Source: Poa pratensis (taxonomy: Eukaryota > Streptophyta > Magnoliopsida > Poales > Poaceae). Taken from it: a stretch of DNA of 64,000 nt. The translations under genes were made by a program, and so were the position numbers. The DNA is taken from positions 6,905,597 to 6,969,596 of the forward strand of contig CAMZMU010000049.1 of assembly GCA_947311845.1 (NCBI GenBank), given 5' to 3'. The number at the start of each line of letters is the position of its first letter. Position 1 is the first letter of the stretch. The notes beneath the pieces are model-generated. The model was not told the origin of the DNA and ran no database searches. It was given only the letters and a program-made list of their open reading frames with translations. This document shows positions 20,875-31,784 of this stretch, piece by piece.

Positions 20875-22069
20875 GATGTGTTGGGTGTCCCGGCTGTGTT
20901 TGTATGAATGCTATGAATTCGAATTATGTTTGTGTCATTTGGAGTTTGTATGATGGTTTGGATTATATATATGATGTTCTGTGATGTTTTAAAATTTGTG
21001 CAATTTTAATTGTATTTAAAATGTGCTAGAAACCAGCAGCGAGAAACTGCAAAAACTAAACAAATATGGTCACCCATACGCCGACGGCATTGCCGTCGGC
21101 GTAGGATGCCTCCCAAACGCACTGGAGGTCACAGGAAGCTGCCACGTTGACACATACGCCGACGACTTTGCCGTCGGCGTCTAACGACCCCCAGCGACTA
21201 GCAGGAGCTCGACACGTGGCATGCAGAGGCCGACGGCAATGCCGTCGGCGTATGGGGGCTGACGGAACAGCCGAATGCCGTCTTGTGGGTCCCACCACCA
21301 CGTACGCCGACGGGGTCCACATACGCCGACGGCCTGGTGGGTACGCCGACGGCCACCGTCGGACTTTGGATACGCCGACGGTCTTCAGGTCTACGCCGAC
21401 GGTTTCCGGCCTTCGACGTCTTGTCAGATTCCCGTAGTGGCTTGAAGCACACCATGATACCCAACTTCGTATACAGCTAACTTTCCTTCAAATATAATTG
21501 TTTTCTTCGTTTTATAATTATAAATTGCATTAAAATTGTACTCATAGTATATGCGTCAACCATGTAGCTATTATTGGCAAATCAATGGGGGTGTTTCCTA
21601 GACAACGCCGGTAGTATTTTTTTATCTCGTCTTTCTGTTTTAATCCTTTTCAATTCTTGTTTTTTTCTTTTTTTATATTCTGCATTTTCTCCTTTTTAAT
21701 TTTTTCTATTTTTTATTTGTTCATCTTTCCTTTTTTAATCTATTTAAAATTTTCTTGTTTCATACTTTTTAAAGTTTGATTTGTTTTGCAGGGGAATTAT
21801 GATTTTTTGTGCAAAAATAAAACAATTTTCTGACCCCCAAAAAATAATTTTGTACTGCGTTAATTTTTGGCTCATAGGAACATTTTTTTGACCTTGCACA
21901 CCATTGTTTGAACTATATGAACATTTCTAAGAACCCAGTTAACATTGATTTGAACCTTGCTAAACAATGTTTTTAAACCATACAAAAATCTTGAGAACCT
22001 CACATACAATTTGTGTTGTATGAATATTTTTTAATTACTTTATAAATTAATTCAATTACATGTTTAATA

Positions 22070-22147
22070 CTCCCTCCGTTCACAAAAATGATGTCTCGAC
22101 CTAGCTCAAATTTGCATGTAAGACATCATTTTTGTGAACGGAGGGAG
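22070..22147. mobile_element. Stowaway MITE (78 bp)
   Basis: CTCCCTCCGTTCACAAAAAT at the left, and its inverse ATTTTTGTGAACGGAGGGAG at the right, with TA on both sides (22068-22069, 22148-22149). The ends match perfectly, so the copy is young or conserved. Confidence 0.95.
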
Positions 22148-22873
22148 TATATGATTTTTCATATATATTTAAAATATGTACCGATATTGGGTCATGCAGA
22201 TATGCACCGCCTAGAAAATATTTCAGGGTCGGCTGCCAAAGACTCTAAATGTGTCATATAAGAACAGCCAATCAATGGTCCAAAGTGTCAGCTCCCCCTT
22301 GAGCACCCATGATAGGTGGATTTTTTTGATTATTAGTTTTTTTGTTTAAATTTCTTGTTTATTTTGTTCTGAATGGTTATTCCTTATTTCAACACATGTG
22401 AACTCATTATTTGATGTGAATGAACATTTTATTATGAAGATCAACATTATGTACATATATAAAGCATTAATGAAATATGTATAAACATCGGTACGCATAT
22501 AAATATTAATTTAAATATACATGAACATTAATTTAGGAATACATGAACATTTTAATATACATGAAACATTTATTTTGGTATAGATGCACCCTTTTTACCG
22601 TGAAACCAATTATTTCGTTATAAGTGAACATTTTTTTTGTCGTATAGGTGAACATTTTTGCACATACTTGACAATTTTTTCTCACGTAAATACACGAATG
22701 CTCTACTGTTTATACATCTGAACAGTTCTATTCTGTACATACACATTTTCCTTTTTATTAACTTTTGTGAAAATATGCGGATACTTGAGAAAGAATATTC
22801 TGTACCAGTTGTTCAACCCCGTCAAATGAGGCACATATAGAATCTCCTTGAGGTGGAGGGGCCCTATTGCATG

Positions 22874-23440
22874 CACTACCAAAAAACATCGGTGACCGGG
22901 TTGCCGAATGAACGGCTTTCCACTAGGTGAAGGGTTTAGGGAAACGTCTGCTTCTTGACCTCCTTCCTGGAGAGAAGTGCACGCGACGAGTACTTGCGAA
23001 GAGAATCGAAAAACTGTTTGATCACACGATGCACCACTGCTTCCCCACGCGCCGCCGATGCGATGGACACCTCCACCAACTTATGTTCCTTTAGTTCCTT
23101 TGGGCCGACCATCGGCTCGTCCGACGACGACCCCGAATAGCTGTCTTCGGTCTGCCCCACCGTGAGGTAAACGAAATTACCCCAACTCCGAGTGCTAGGG
23201 ATTTACAACTCCTCCCGCGTCTCAGTTGACGCGAAGTCGATTGAGCTACCCCAGCTACGACCATTGTGGGCAGTACCTCCTCTGAATATGACGACGCGAG
23301 GTCCACGAAGATAGCCCATGCTCGATCTCACATGGCTTCCCTGCTGTGAGGCATTGTGCAAATGCTAAATAAACAAATGGCCATGTTGCTAAAAAAATAC
23401 ACTCCAACAAAAGTAGGCAAAAGACGTGAAACCTTGAAAT
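22874..23440 (-). other. Insert of unknown origin between the spacer copies
   Basis: Begins CACTACCAAAAAACATCGG, which could be a CACTA-type end. It contains a minus-strand open frame 23160-22936 of 74 codons (MGQTEDSYSGSSSDEPMVGP, then KELKEHKLVEVSIASAARGE). I do not recognise the protein. GC content is higher than in the AT-rich neighbours, which suggests a captured exon or transposon gene fragment. Confidence 0.35.
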
Positions 23441-24430
23441 ACACTCCAACTAGCTAAGCTTTCCTTCAAATATAAGTGCATTATTAGACACGTTCACCAT
23501 GCAGCTATTATTCAAAAACCAATGGGGGTGTTTCCTTGACAACGCCCATAGCATTTTTTTTCATTTATATCGTTTCTCTTTTTAAATCCTTTTTAGTTCT
23601 TGTATCTTTTTTGTTTATATTTTTATATTATGTTTTTCTCCTTTAATTTCCCTTTTTAAGTTTTTTCTATCATTCCTTTTTTCTGCATATTCATGTTCTT
23701 GTTTATTTTCATTTTCATTTATTTTAAATTTTCTTTATTCCATTTTTGTTCTGTATAGGTAAAAAATTGGTGCGTATACGTATATATCTTTCTAACCCTT
23801 GAACAATGAATTTTTACTGCGTTAACTATTTCTCTCATAGGAACATTTTTTTGACCTCGCAAATAAATTATTTGAACAATACAAACATTTCATAAAACCC
23901 TGTGAACATTGTTTTGAATCTAGCAAAGATTATTTTGAACAATACAAACATATTTTGAATCTCACAGACAATATTTGAGACATTTTTCTCAACTTCATAA
24001 ATTTATTCAAGTGCATTTCTTAATATACGATTTTTTAAAATATATTAAAATTGTTCAAAAAAGGTCTATTAAAAACATATTTAAGCACACTAATTTAAAA
24101 AGGTACACACATTATTACGTGTACACATATTAGTTTTAACAGATACACGAACATTATTCTAGGAATACATTAACAGTTTAATACCCAAGAAACAATTATT
24201 TTGGTATAGATGAATTTTGTATAACCGTGAAAACTATATATTTGTTATAAGTGAACACATTTCACATTGGAGGATGCTCTATTTTTATACACCTGAGGAA
24301 TTATCTTTCTGTGCATACATATTTTCCTTTTTTTATTCAAATACTTAAGCAACAAATGTGCACACATGTTGTTCGGCCACATCGAATGAAGCATAACAAC
24401 TCCCTGAGGCAAAGGTGCCCTATTGCACGC

Positions 24431-24503
24431 ACTACCGAAGTTGCCTAGTGTCGAACGATTTACCGAGTGCATTTTATCGGACACTCAGTAAACACGTTTG
24501 GCA
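24431..24503. mobile_element. CACTA end relic
   Basis: CGCACTACCGAAGTTGCC, then GTCGAACGATTTACCGAGTG and TCGGACACTCAGTAAACACG. The repeated CCGAGTG/CACTCRG motifs resemble subterminal repeats of grass CACTA elements. No matching right end was found; it abuts the NRPA1 fragment. Confidence 0.4.
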
Positions 24504-25010
24504 AGATAAGTTTAGAGCAGGCGACAAGGATCATCCTAGAAGTCGCTTGTTATAGAGTTTGAAACCCTCGACAGTCCTTCGTCACGTGTCTCTCGGCTGT
24601 TGTAAAACTGCCACTCCGTGTTCCTTTTTACCGTGGCTGATGCTTCTCCTCAGACCACTCGATTTGTGTCCAAGAATTAGTTTAGTGCATGAGAAGGTAA
24701 GGCGGTTTGCTCGAGAGTCATGTCGTCGCGTGTTGTAACACATGAACAGCAAGTCATGCAAGACTATTGTGTAATGTACTCTCTCCGTTCGGATTTAATT
24801 GACACACATTTGGTTACACATCCATGTATCTAGACACCAAATAAGTACAGATACATTCATATTTGGACAAGACCAAGTTAATTAATTTGCAACGGAGGGA
24901 GTATATCTCTCGGCTGGTTCATGTATCTACTCATTTAGCCTTTTCTTGCAAGGTACAATACTACAGTTCAGTTGTGATCACCATTCGAGTGCCTTGTCTT
25001 AGTTTGAAAA
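24504..25010 (+). pseudogene. Decayed copy of the NRPA1 3' end
   Basis: From 24504 the sequence follows NRPA1 exon 7 and 3' UTR in order: TTTAGAGCAGGCGACAAGGA (gene: TTCGAGCAGGCCACGAGG), ACCCTCGACAG, CCGTGGCTGATGCTTCTCCT (gene: CCGTGGCTGGTGCTCCTCCT), CTCAGACCACTCGAT, AGAATTAGTTTAGTGCATGAGAA, TAACACATGAACAGCAAGTCATGC. The frame is destroyed. A Stowaway MITE (24779-24901) interrupts the 3' flank copy, which continues to about 25010. Evidence of a segmental duplication of the NRPA1-SSL region. Confidence 0.85.
24779..24901. mobile_element. Stowaway MITE (123 bp)
   Basis: CTCTCTCCGTTCGGATTTAA at left; right end TTGCAACGGAGGGAG. TA lies outside both ends (24777-24778, 24902-24903). Internal sequence (GACACACATTTGG, ATCCATGTATCTAGACACC) is typical of Triticeae Stowaway copies. 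Confidence 0.88.
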
Positions 25011-25019
25011 AAAATTAAC

Positions 25020-25160
25020 CACAAACTATGCGCCAGCGATAAGGAAACTTACCGCTGGCGAACGAGGTTGCTTGTTCGCCAGCGGTAAAACTTACCACTA
25101 GCGTAGCGTCGTTTGCCAGCGGTAAGCAAAAAGGGTTCGCCACTAGTAGGGTCAACACAA
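25020..25160. mobile_element. CACTA-derived terminal fragment
   Basis: Direct and inverted copies of CGCCAGCGGTAA / TTACCGCTGGCG (four or more in 120 bp) end in GTTCGCCACTAGTAG. Read inverted this is CTACTAGTGGCGAAC, a CACTA-like terminus. Only one end is visible. Confidence 0.5.
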
Positions 25161-25576
25161 CAGAAGGACGGAAATGGGTTCGAGTGCCTTGTCTTAATTT
25201 AAAAAAATCTAAATTATGTCATGTTTCATGCACTAAGCAACTATATTAAAAATATGAACATATGAAAAATGTTAGTACAATTCACATAAATTGATCCTCG
25301 TATATATACCGAGAAACAAAAACGATGGAGAAAAAAAACTAGTCGTCTCATAGGCACTGTTCCCGGCCCATTTCTGTTGGCTTTCGATGTGTGGACTGGA
25401 AATTGATCTGCAATTTAAATTTGTACGGTAGAGGAGCCGTGTCTGACCCGGATTGTGGTGTGTCTCCTGCCTAGGTGAGGCGCGTACGTACGTCCTCCCG
25501 ACTCCGACTCCGACTTCGACTCCGACTCCGGCCGTCCTCTACTTGTATCGGACCGGTAGCCAGTTCTCACCACCAC

Positions 25577-25585
25577 TACAAATAG
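25577..25585 (+). promoter_or_regulatory. Putative TATA-like box of SSL
   Basis: TACAAATAG, 130 bases before the ATG, lies in a block conserved with the right-arm copy (inverse of GCTATTTGTGG near 61063). A (GACTCC)n-like microsatellite lies just upstream at 25498-25530. Confidence 0.4.
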
Positions 25586-25714
25586 CCGCACACCCACCCG
25601 TTTACGCTCCACCAAAGCAACGAGCCAAACATACGAGGCTCCGTGGATCAAACACTCGATTCGAAGCCAACAACGCGAGATCGAGCTCTCGACCCAAGAG
25701 CAAGCGAAGCAGAG

Positions 25715-26746
25715 ATGGGCTGCGGCATGAGCCGTCTCGCCAAGAAGGCCATCTCCGTCCTCATCATCGCAATACTCTTTATGCCCACCGCCATGGCCGC
25801 CGCCAGCATCGACGCCACACGGAGCCAGCACCTGCCGCTGCCGCGAGGGACGGTCCGCGGTCCCGAGAGCGTCGCCTTCGACGGCCATGGCCAAGGCCCC
25901 TACAGCGGCGTCTCGGACGGCCGCATCCTCAAGTGGAACGGCGACAAGCTCGGCTGGACCACATACTCCTACGGCCCCGGCTATGACGCCAAGACCTGCA
26001 CGGCGACGAGGCTCCGCCCCGAGACCGTCACGGAGAGCCGCTGCGGCCGCCCGCTCGGCCTCCGCTTCGACCAAAAATCAGGAGATCTCTACATCGCCGA
26101 CGCATACAAAGGACTCATGCGGGTCGGGCCGGGCGGCGGGGAGGCCACCGTGCTGGTCAACCAGGTCGACGGGACGCCTCTCCGCTTCACGAACGGTGTC
26201 GACGTGGATCAAACCACCGGCCACGTCTACTTCACCGACAGCTCGACAAACTACAACAGGGCCCAGCACGAGATGGTCACCAAAACAGGGGACTCCACGG
26301 GGCGCCTCATGAGGTATGATCCCAGGACTTCCGATGTCACCGTGCTACAGCACGGCATAACCTACCCCAACGGCGTCTCCCTCAGCGCCGACCGCACGCA
26401 CCTCGTGGTCGCCTCTACCGGGCCGTGCAAGCTCCTGCGCCACTGGATCAAAGGGCCCAACGCTGGCAGAGCCGAGCCGTTCGCTGACCTCCCGGGCTAC
26501 CCAGATAACGTGAGGCCAGCCAAGAGAGGAGGCTACTGGGTGGCGCTACACCGCGAGAAAAACGAGCTGCCGTTTGGCAAAGACAGCCATTTACTCGCCG
26601 TGAGGGTCGGCACCGACGGCAAGATACTCGAAGAGATGAGAGGTCCTAAGAGCGTGAGGCCGACCGAGATCATGGAGAGGGAGAATGGTAAACTGTTCAT
26701 GGGTTCCGTGGAGCTGCCTTATGTTAGCGTAATTAAACGCAAATAG
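25715..26746 (+). CDS. Strictosidine synthase-like protein (left-arm copy, intact)
   Basis: Single-exon gene of 343 residues, a normal length for plant strictosidine synthase-like (SSL) proteins. These have a six-bladed beta-propeller and mostly act as secreted hydrolase-like enzymes of uncertain substrate; true alkaloid synthase activity is not expected in grasses. The N terminus has a basic start (MGCGMSRLAKK), then a hydrophobic signal or anchor segment about residues 12-30 (ISVLIIAILFMPTAMAAAS). Propeller motifs: GPESVAFDGHGQGPYSGVSD (about 49-68), SRCGRPLGLRFDQ, LYIADAYKGLMRVGP, FTNGVDVDQTTGHVYFTDSS, RLMRYDP and YPNGVSLSADRTHLVVAST. The C-terminal strand is ELPYVSVIKRK. The start was chosen at MGCGMSR because the right-arm copy begins at the same codon. 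An in-frame extension upstream is not conserved. ETFA faces it tail to tail. Confidence 0.92.
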   Translation: MGCGMSRLAKKAISVLIIAILFMPTAMAAASIDATRSQHLPLPRGTVRGPESVAFDGHGQGPYSGVSDGRILKWNGDKLGWTTYSYGPGYDAKTCTATRLRPETVTESRCGRPLGLRFDQKSGDLYIADAYKGLMRVGPGGGEATVLVNQVDGTPLRFTNGVDVDQTTGHVYFTDSSTNYNRAQHEMVTKTGDSTGRLMRYDPRTSDVTVLQHGITYPNGVSLSADRTHLVVASTGPCKLLRHWIKGPNAGRAEPFADLPGYPDNVRPAKRGGYWVALHREKNELPFGKDSHLLAVRVGTDGKILEEMRGPKSVRPTEIMERENGKLFMGSVELPYVSVIKRK

Positions 26747-26814
26747 TTCATGTCTTCTAGTTTCTTTTGTTTTCTTAAGTGTAATTTTCGAATTTCTCTT
26801 TGGTCAGACTAGTA

Positions 26815-27125
26815 TCCAATGTAATTCACACTAATTATCAGTAAATCAGGAGTTCCTTTCTTCATTTAGATCGTGCAAAAATTAGTATCAAGTTCCTGTT
26901 ACCCAGACCAAATAATGTAATCCACACTAATTATCAGTAACACGTCTGTTCTTTTCTTCATCTAGATTGTAGTACCGCTCATGGAGTCCTGATACTTGCT
27001 GCCAGTGCGATCTGTTGTCTTTTAGTTTCTTCTGTTTATCCGTAAGTGTAATTTTCGATTTTCTCTATAGTCAGACTACACCCAATGCATTTGACACTAA
27101 TTATCAGTAACTCATGAGTTCTTTT
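26815..27125. repeat. Imperfect tandem repeats in the SSL 3' flank
   Basis: The phrase CACTAATTATCAGTAA followed by GTTCYTTTCTTCATYTAGATYGT occurs three times (near 26828, 26928 and 27091). The right-arm equivalent near 58330 has one copy. Local amplification happened in the left arm after duplication. Confidence 0.7.
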
Positions 27126-27511
27126 CTTTATTTACATTGTAAGTACCGTTCCTTGACTGGGTACTTGGCAGTGAATCTGTTCTTTTCGGGAAGTGAAATG
27201 AGATGAAATGCATAGCCTAGTTCAGCAAGTTAACCAACAACCCGGGCTCCAGCGAGCGGGCATCACGCCCTCTGCCACGAGACTAATAGATTGATGTATC
27301 TAATACCCTGTACGCCCTTCTTTTCTATGACCAATCGATGTTAAATTTATATGTCGTGTCTACTAAACGACTGCGAATATGAGTTCTCCAACATTCTCCT
27401 CCGCTCATGCACCTCCATCTTATTACATACACATACAAAGCTGGCCAACCGAGTAGCCATACGACACAACATGACAGGTTTTCCAATTCTCCGTGTAACA
27501 CGCTTCGGCAC

Positions 27512-30500
27512 TTATTGCTTGTCGGAATCCTCTCTAACAGCTGACCGAGAACTTCAAACAGATCACCTACGATCCACCAATCTGCAACCTGGACATCAGC
27601 AACGGAAACAGGCTCAGTAACTAATGGTAAACATTTGGTGTCGATGCTCGAAGCTCGATCGTGGCGGAGTGGAACAAAACCTGGAATATGGGGGCGTCAG
27701 CGTCTTTGTTGACGGCCACGATGACCTTGGAATCTCTCATCCCCGCCAGGTGCTGTATTGCCCCGGAGACTCCGAAAGCAATGTAGAGCTCAGGCGCCAC
27801 GATCTTCCCGGTCTGCCCAACCTGTGAGGTGTTGCGACAATAAATCGAACTGTAACCGGTAGCAACAAATTCACAAAGATGGTATTATTGCCTAGTACAT
27901 AAGCTAGACAATATCAGGACATGTTTATGGCATAAGTCAGCAAGTTCAGTTCTGAATCCATTTATTATTTGGTTTTTTTTTAGGTTATTTATTATTTGGT
28001 TATACCGCTATGGTAGACTTGAGGAGCTTACCTGAAGTTCATTCGGCACATATCCAGCATCAACAGCAGCTCTGGTCGCACCCACTACAAAAAGGGGAAA
28101 GAATTGTAAACATTTCAAAGAAAACTGTGCGCAGATGAACGAATTTTACGAAATACTACGATTTCAGTGCTACCTAGGTTTTCAACAGACAGTTAGGCAA
28201 AAGTGCAAACCTGCTGCGCCAAGCTTCTCAGCAAGCTGCTCCAACATTTTAAAATTCTCAGCAATTTTAAAACCTCTGCCTCCCGTCACTACGACACGTG
28301 CATTTGCAAGATCTGGCCTTTCTGTATCTTGGGAAGTAAGATTCACCCATGATGACTTCCTTGAGCTTGCTGCACATTGAAGAGAAGAGTTTAAAAATAT
28401 GGTGCATGATTTCAGAATTGTAAACTGTTATTATGAGAGATTATAAAAGAGCTAATTTCATCATAACATGTTGCAGATGCACACACACCGACACACCCAA
28501 GCATGAACACCTGCTGAAGACTGAATTATAGATCTGTAAACCATAATAAGACCATGCAAAAGAAAATCAAGTAGTAGCCAATCAGTCCTTAGACTTCTAT
28601 TGCAGAAGTCGGTATATTTTTTCTGATAGACCCAGGCAGGCAATGCAAAATGAGCAAGAACAGTAGCATAAAAAAGGGTGTAGATAACAGAAGAATACGG
28701 TGGGGAATTAAACAAACCTTCACTGAGGAAAGAGAGATCAACCTGGGTTATAGGAGCAGCCTTAGCTTCTGACATAGACTCGGTAGTTGGAGAAAATGAT
28801 GTTGATCGAATACTCATCATACAAGGATTCTCTCAAGTATATCGTACTCTGCAAGGTGCATTTCCAGCATAAATTGGCCTGAAGAAAATAGCAAAGAGCA
28901 TGTCTCAATAAAAATATAAAATTGCTGATGGGCTAAAATATTGAGTTGGCTATGTTAAAAGATCAAGGCAGATGACAATCATAGTACAAACGAAAGCATA
29001 TGCGCACCTGGGATGTTGGATGTTTCCATCACATACTTCAGAAACTGCTAAGCACAAAAAGAGCTAGAATATCAAACCTCACAAAGACCCGTGGTTCAGA
29101 TATGGCAGTGACATCCGTAACAGGGGAGACATCTAGAAGAGCCGCTGCACGTGAGTTAATGGCACCCGCAGTCACGCAACTCGTCACGTATGTGCACTTA
29201 AGTCACACTTCTCCAGAACGTGATTTTTTGGTCACACATCTGGACAAGTGGGTGCGCGCAGGTCTCTGGGCCCACGTGTCAGTCCGTTTTGGACGGTAAA
29301 TTTTCAGAAAACCCCTGGAGTAATATAATGTTACAAAATGTACAAAATTAGAAGGACCATTTTGTAAAATTAGGAGGACCATTTTGCGAAATATCTAAAA
29401 ATACAAGGGGTTTTCTGCAAAATTACTTGTCCATGTCAGCACTCCCGCAACGGAAAACGGTCTGACACGTGGGCCCAGAGACCACCGTGCACCCACTTGT
29501 CCAGATGTGTGACCAAAAAATCACGTTCTGGAGAAGTGTGACTTAAGTGCACATACGTGACGAGTTGCGTGACTGTGGGTGCCATTAACTCGCTGCACGT
29601 GGTACCAAATTCTTGCCGAACGATGTTGAAGACGCTATAACATGAGAGTATCTACCTTTCTGCTGAACGGAGCGGAGCAGCTCGGCCCAAGGTTCAGCTA
29701 GAGGATGCGCCAATACATCTGAATCAGCGACAAGAACCTGTAATGCGAGAGAACGAACTGATGAACAGAGCAACATTTGCTTCCTTTTCACTAAGTTTTC
29801 TTCTCTTTTTCTGAATTGAATGAACTCAGAGCAAGGCAAAGACCATTACATAGGGGAATGGAAGGTATCCACACTGCCTCATTGACCAATGAATGGCTGG
29901 GCGCAGCATGCTCAGCAGCCTTGTGCAGCATCGGCCCGGATCCAGCTAGAAGAAGAGAGACCTTGTTTTCTTTGGCGATGGCCTCGGCAGCAGCCAACGC
30001 GCTCAGAGACGAGGGCTTCACGAGCCCACCTTCGTGTTCCCCACGACCAGCGTGCTCACCTAGCAAGCAGGACAACACCAGAGTTAAGCCACGACGCACA
30101 CCGACAGAGAAAATAATTAAAACCGTGTCTAGGTCAACTAATCCACTGCTAGAGTTGGCACCGCGGGTTCGGATGGCATTGTCAGGTTCAATGTGATACG
30201 ACTTGGCGTTAAGAGGTTCATAGCAGTCATGTATCGACAGCATGTGAACAGAGCAAATTTGTAGTACGAACTTGAACCTAGTACAAAGTGAGACAATAGT
30301 CTAAAATTTAAGATACATGAAATAAATTTATACCACTGAACTCAACTGCTTCTACGAGCTCGAGACGACATTGAAATCAGATTTTACTCGGCACGTGTAG
30401 GAGTACTATGAACAACGGGCATGGCACCGAAACTGTCGGACGAGCACATTAATTCAGAGTTGGATGGGTCCGTGCCCTCCCCTGGCTCCCTCGCTGCCCC

Positions 30501-30780
30501 CGTGCGCTGCAGAGGCCTTGTGGGAAGGATCGCTCTCGCATGCGGTGCGCTCCCGGACGCGGACGGGGATTCAGCCGGCGTCCTTGTGGGAAGGATTTGG
30601 TCGCTGGCAATGCCAGTCACGGTTGCGAGATCAAATCCCCGTAGATGATGCGCCATGCGCGGCGGAGGCAGCGATCGATTCGGCTCTGCCTCGGCATGGC
30701 TCCCCTCCGCCGCCGACCCCATGGTGGCCAATCGGATCGAGCGCGCGCAGCGAGGGTAAGGAGAGCACGCGCATCGAATT
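27512..30780 (-). pseudogene. ETFA: ETFA pseudogene (left arm), exons 2-8
   Basis: Minus-strand copy of the gene at 54962-57873. Exon 2 is 30059-29878, exon 3 29737-29078, exon 4 28878-28718, exon 5 28369-28211, exon 6 28084-28032, exon 7 27821-27681, exon 8 27588-27512. Exons 4-7 have exactly the lengths of the intact gene (161, 159, 53, 141). Lesions: exon 1 and promoter are missing (similarity starts inside intron 1 at about 30780); exon 2 has a one-base deletion and a GC donor; exon 3 holds a 439-bp Mutator MITE; exon 8 has a one-base deletion near the stop and reads ADWWIVGD instead of the family's ADYGIVGD. Removing the MITE and one 9-bp target copy gives 212 bases, exactly as in the intact gene. 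Confidence 0.95.
29153..29591. mobile_element. Mutator-type MITE with long inverted repeats (439 bp)
   Basis: The 9-bp target duplication GCTGCACGT flanks it exactly (29144-29152, 29592-29600). Ends GAGTTAATGGCACCC and its inverse continue as near-perfect inverted repeats for about 150 bp on each side (GTCACGTATGTGCACTTAAG, CACGTGGGCCCAGAGACC), leaving a short AT-rich centre. It interrupts exon 3 of the ETFA pseudogene. A transcript across it would form a long hairpin. Confidence 0.93.
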
Positions 30781-31003
30781 CGGTTTCTCACTCGAGTGAG
30801 AGTTAAGTTAGATCTCACTCAACTCTAATCCTGTTAGATTTAGATCGTGATTCGTGCAGTAATGTGAGTTGCACATGAGTTGCAATTAAGACTTTTCCAG
30901 TACCACTTCGACAATTTTTCTAGACGCGTGTCTTCTAGATAGAAAGGACATGTTTTACATTACAAACACCTCGTGTGAGAGGAGATAGCGCAGCAGGCCT
31001 ATG

Positions 31004-31030
31004 CAGTGGCGGAGCTTGGGCCAAAATTCT

Positions 31031-31067
<37 letters not shown>

Positions 31068-31195
31068 GGGGCTAAATATTGTGCTTTGGGCTGATTTTTC
31101 TTTGATATATGGGCCAAATACCTATACAAATTAGGCAATTTCTTCGTGGGCTGGGGGGCGACGGCCCTTTTCGCCCCCACGAAGCTCCGCCACTG
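31004..31195. mobile_element. hAT MITE with 35-G homopolymer (192 bp)
   Basis: Ends CAGTGGCGGAGCTT and AAGCTCCGCCACTG; the 8-bp target duplication GGCCTATG is perfect (30996-31003, 31196-31203). A run of 35 G occupies 31031-31065. Same terminal family as the MITE at 8882-9049. Confidence 0.95.
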
Positions 31196-31203
31196 GGCCT
31201 ATG

Positions 31204-31784
31204 ACCACAAGATTCAGGAGATGTTGTCTTTGCGTAGTTTTTTTGTTGTTCCTCAACAACACGGGTGCTTGTAACCCGACCTTGTACATAAACATTCTTT
31301 CTATCTAATTGAATGGCAAAACGACTACGTTAAACCTTAAAAAAAGAATTACGGGCCACAAGATATCCGGCCTTGAACTCCACACTCACACCTAATCATG
31401 CTAGGGGACTGCTCGCGTTGATCCACACAACTTCACACGACTCCAACGCTGGAACTCAATTCTGATCTTGCGGCAAACCTCGTGAGCCATTGTCGCTATT
31501 TTGTCGAAAACTCGGTGGTTACGCTCCAACCACAGAAACTTCGACAATCAACGAAGGTACATTTTGAAAGGAAATGCAGCTAATGAAGCACATGCAGTCC
31601 AATAATAATCTAACTCTGGGTTACGCTAATCCTTGATAGCCAACCGGCATGCAGCAAACGGACCGATCCAACCATGCATTCAGGATAGAAACAGGACGGT
31701 AAAACTTGATGTGGTTAATTAACTGATTTGTACTATAGCAATTTACTTTTTTCTTTTACGACTACTACTGCTGCAAATATCAAA
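31204..31784 (+). other. Probable LINE 3' end and spacer
   Basis: GTGCTTGTAACCCGACCTTG then ACATTCTTTCTATCTAATTG at about 31268-31310, ending in a short A-run, resembles the 3' untranslated end of grass LINEs. No coding or target duplication could be fixed. The rest of the stretch shows nothing recognisable. Confidence 0.35.

Larger units (their letters stand above)
18353..21439 (+). mobile_element. CACTA (En/Spm) transposon, 3,087 bp
   Basis: Ends CACTACAAGAAAGCC (left) and the inverse of CACTACGGGAATCTG (right), with the 3-bp target duplication GCT on both sides (18350-18352, 21440-21442). The paralogous site at 15700 is uninterrupted (GGGAGACTTGGAGGACACC). Both subterminal regions carry many direct and inverted copies of TACGCCGACGGC, the expected transposase-binding repeats. 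The main CACTA transposase gene is absent. What remains is a second-ORF type gene and an array of internal repeats. Confidence 0.95.
21443..24430. repeat. Two diverged tandem copies of AT-rich spacer
   Basis: 21443-22873 and about 23440-24430 align in order. Shared blocks include TTTCCTTCAAATATAA, GGGGGTGTTTCCTWGACAACGCC, GTACTGCGTTAA, CATAGGAACATTTTTTTGACC, CATACACATTTTCCTTTTT and GCCCTATTGCAYGCACTACC. A third partial copy is at 15700-15930. No gene is visible. Many ATGAACATT-like motifs recur within each copy. Confidence 0.8.

Noticed and set aside
18353..21439. CRISPR-like or regulatory array of ACGCCGACGGC repeats
   Set aside because: Subterminal repeats of a CACTA element with defined ends and target duplication; plant genome context.
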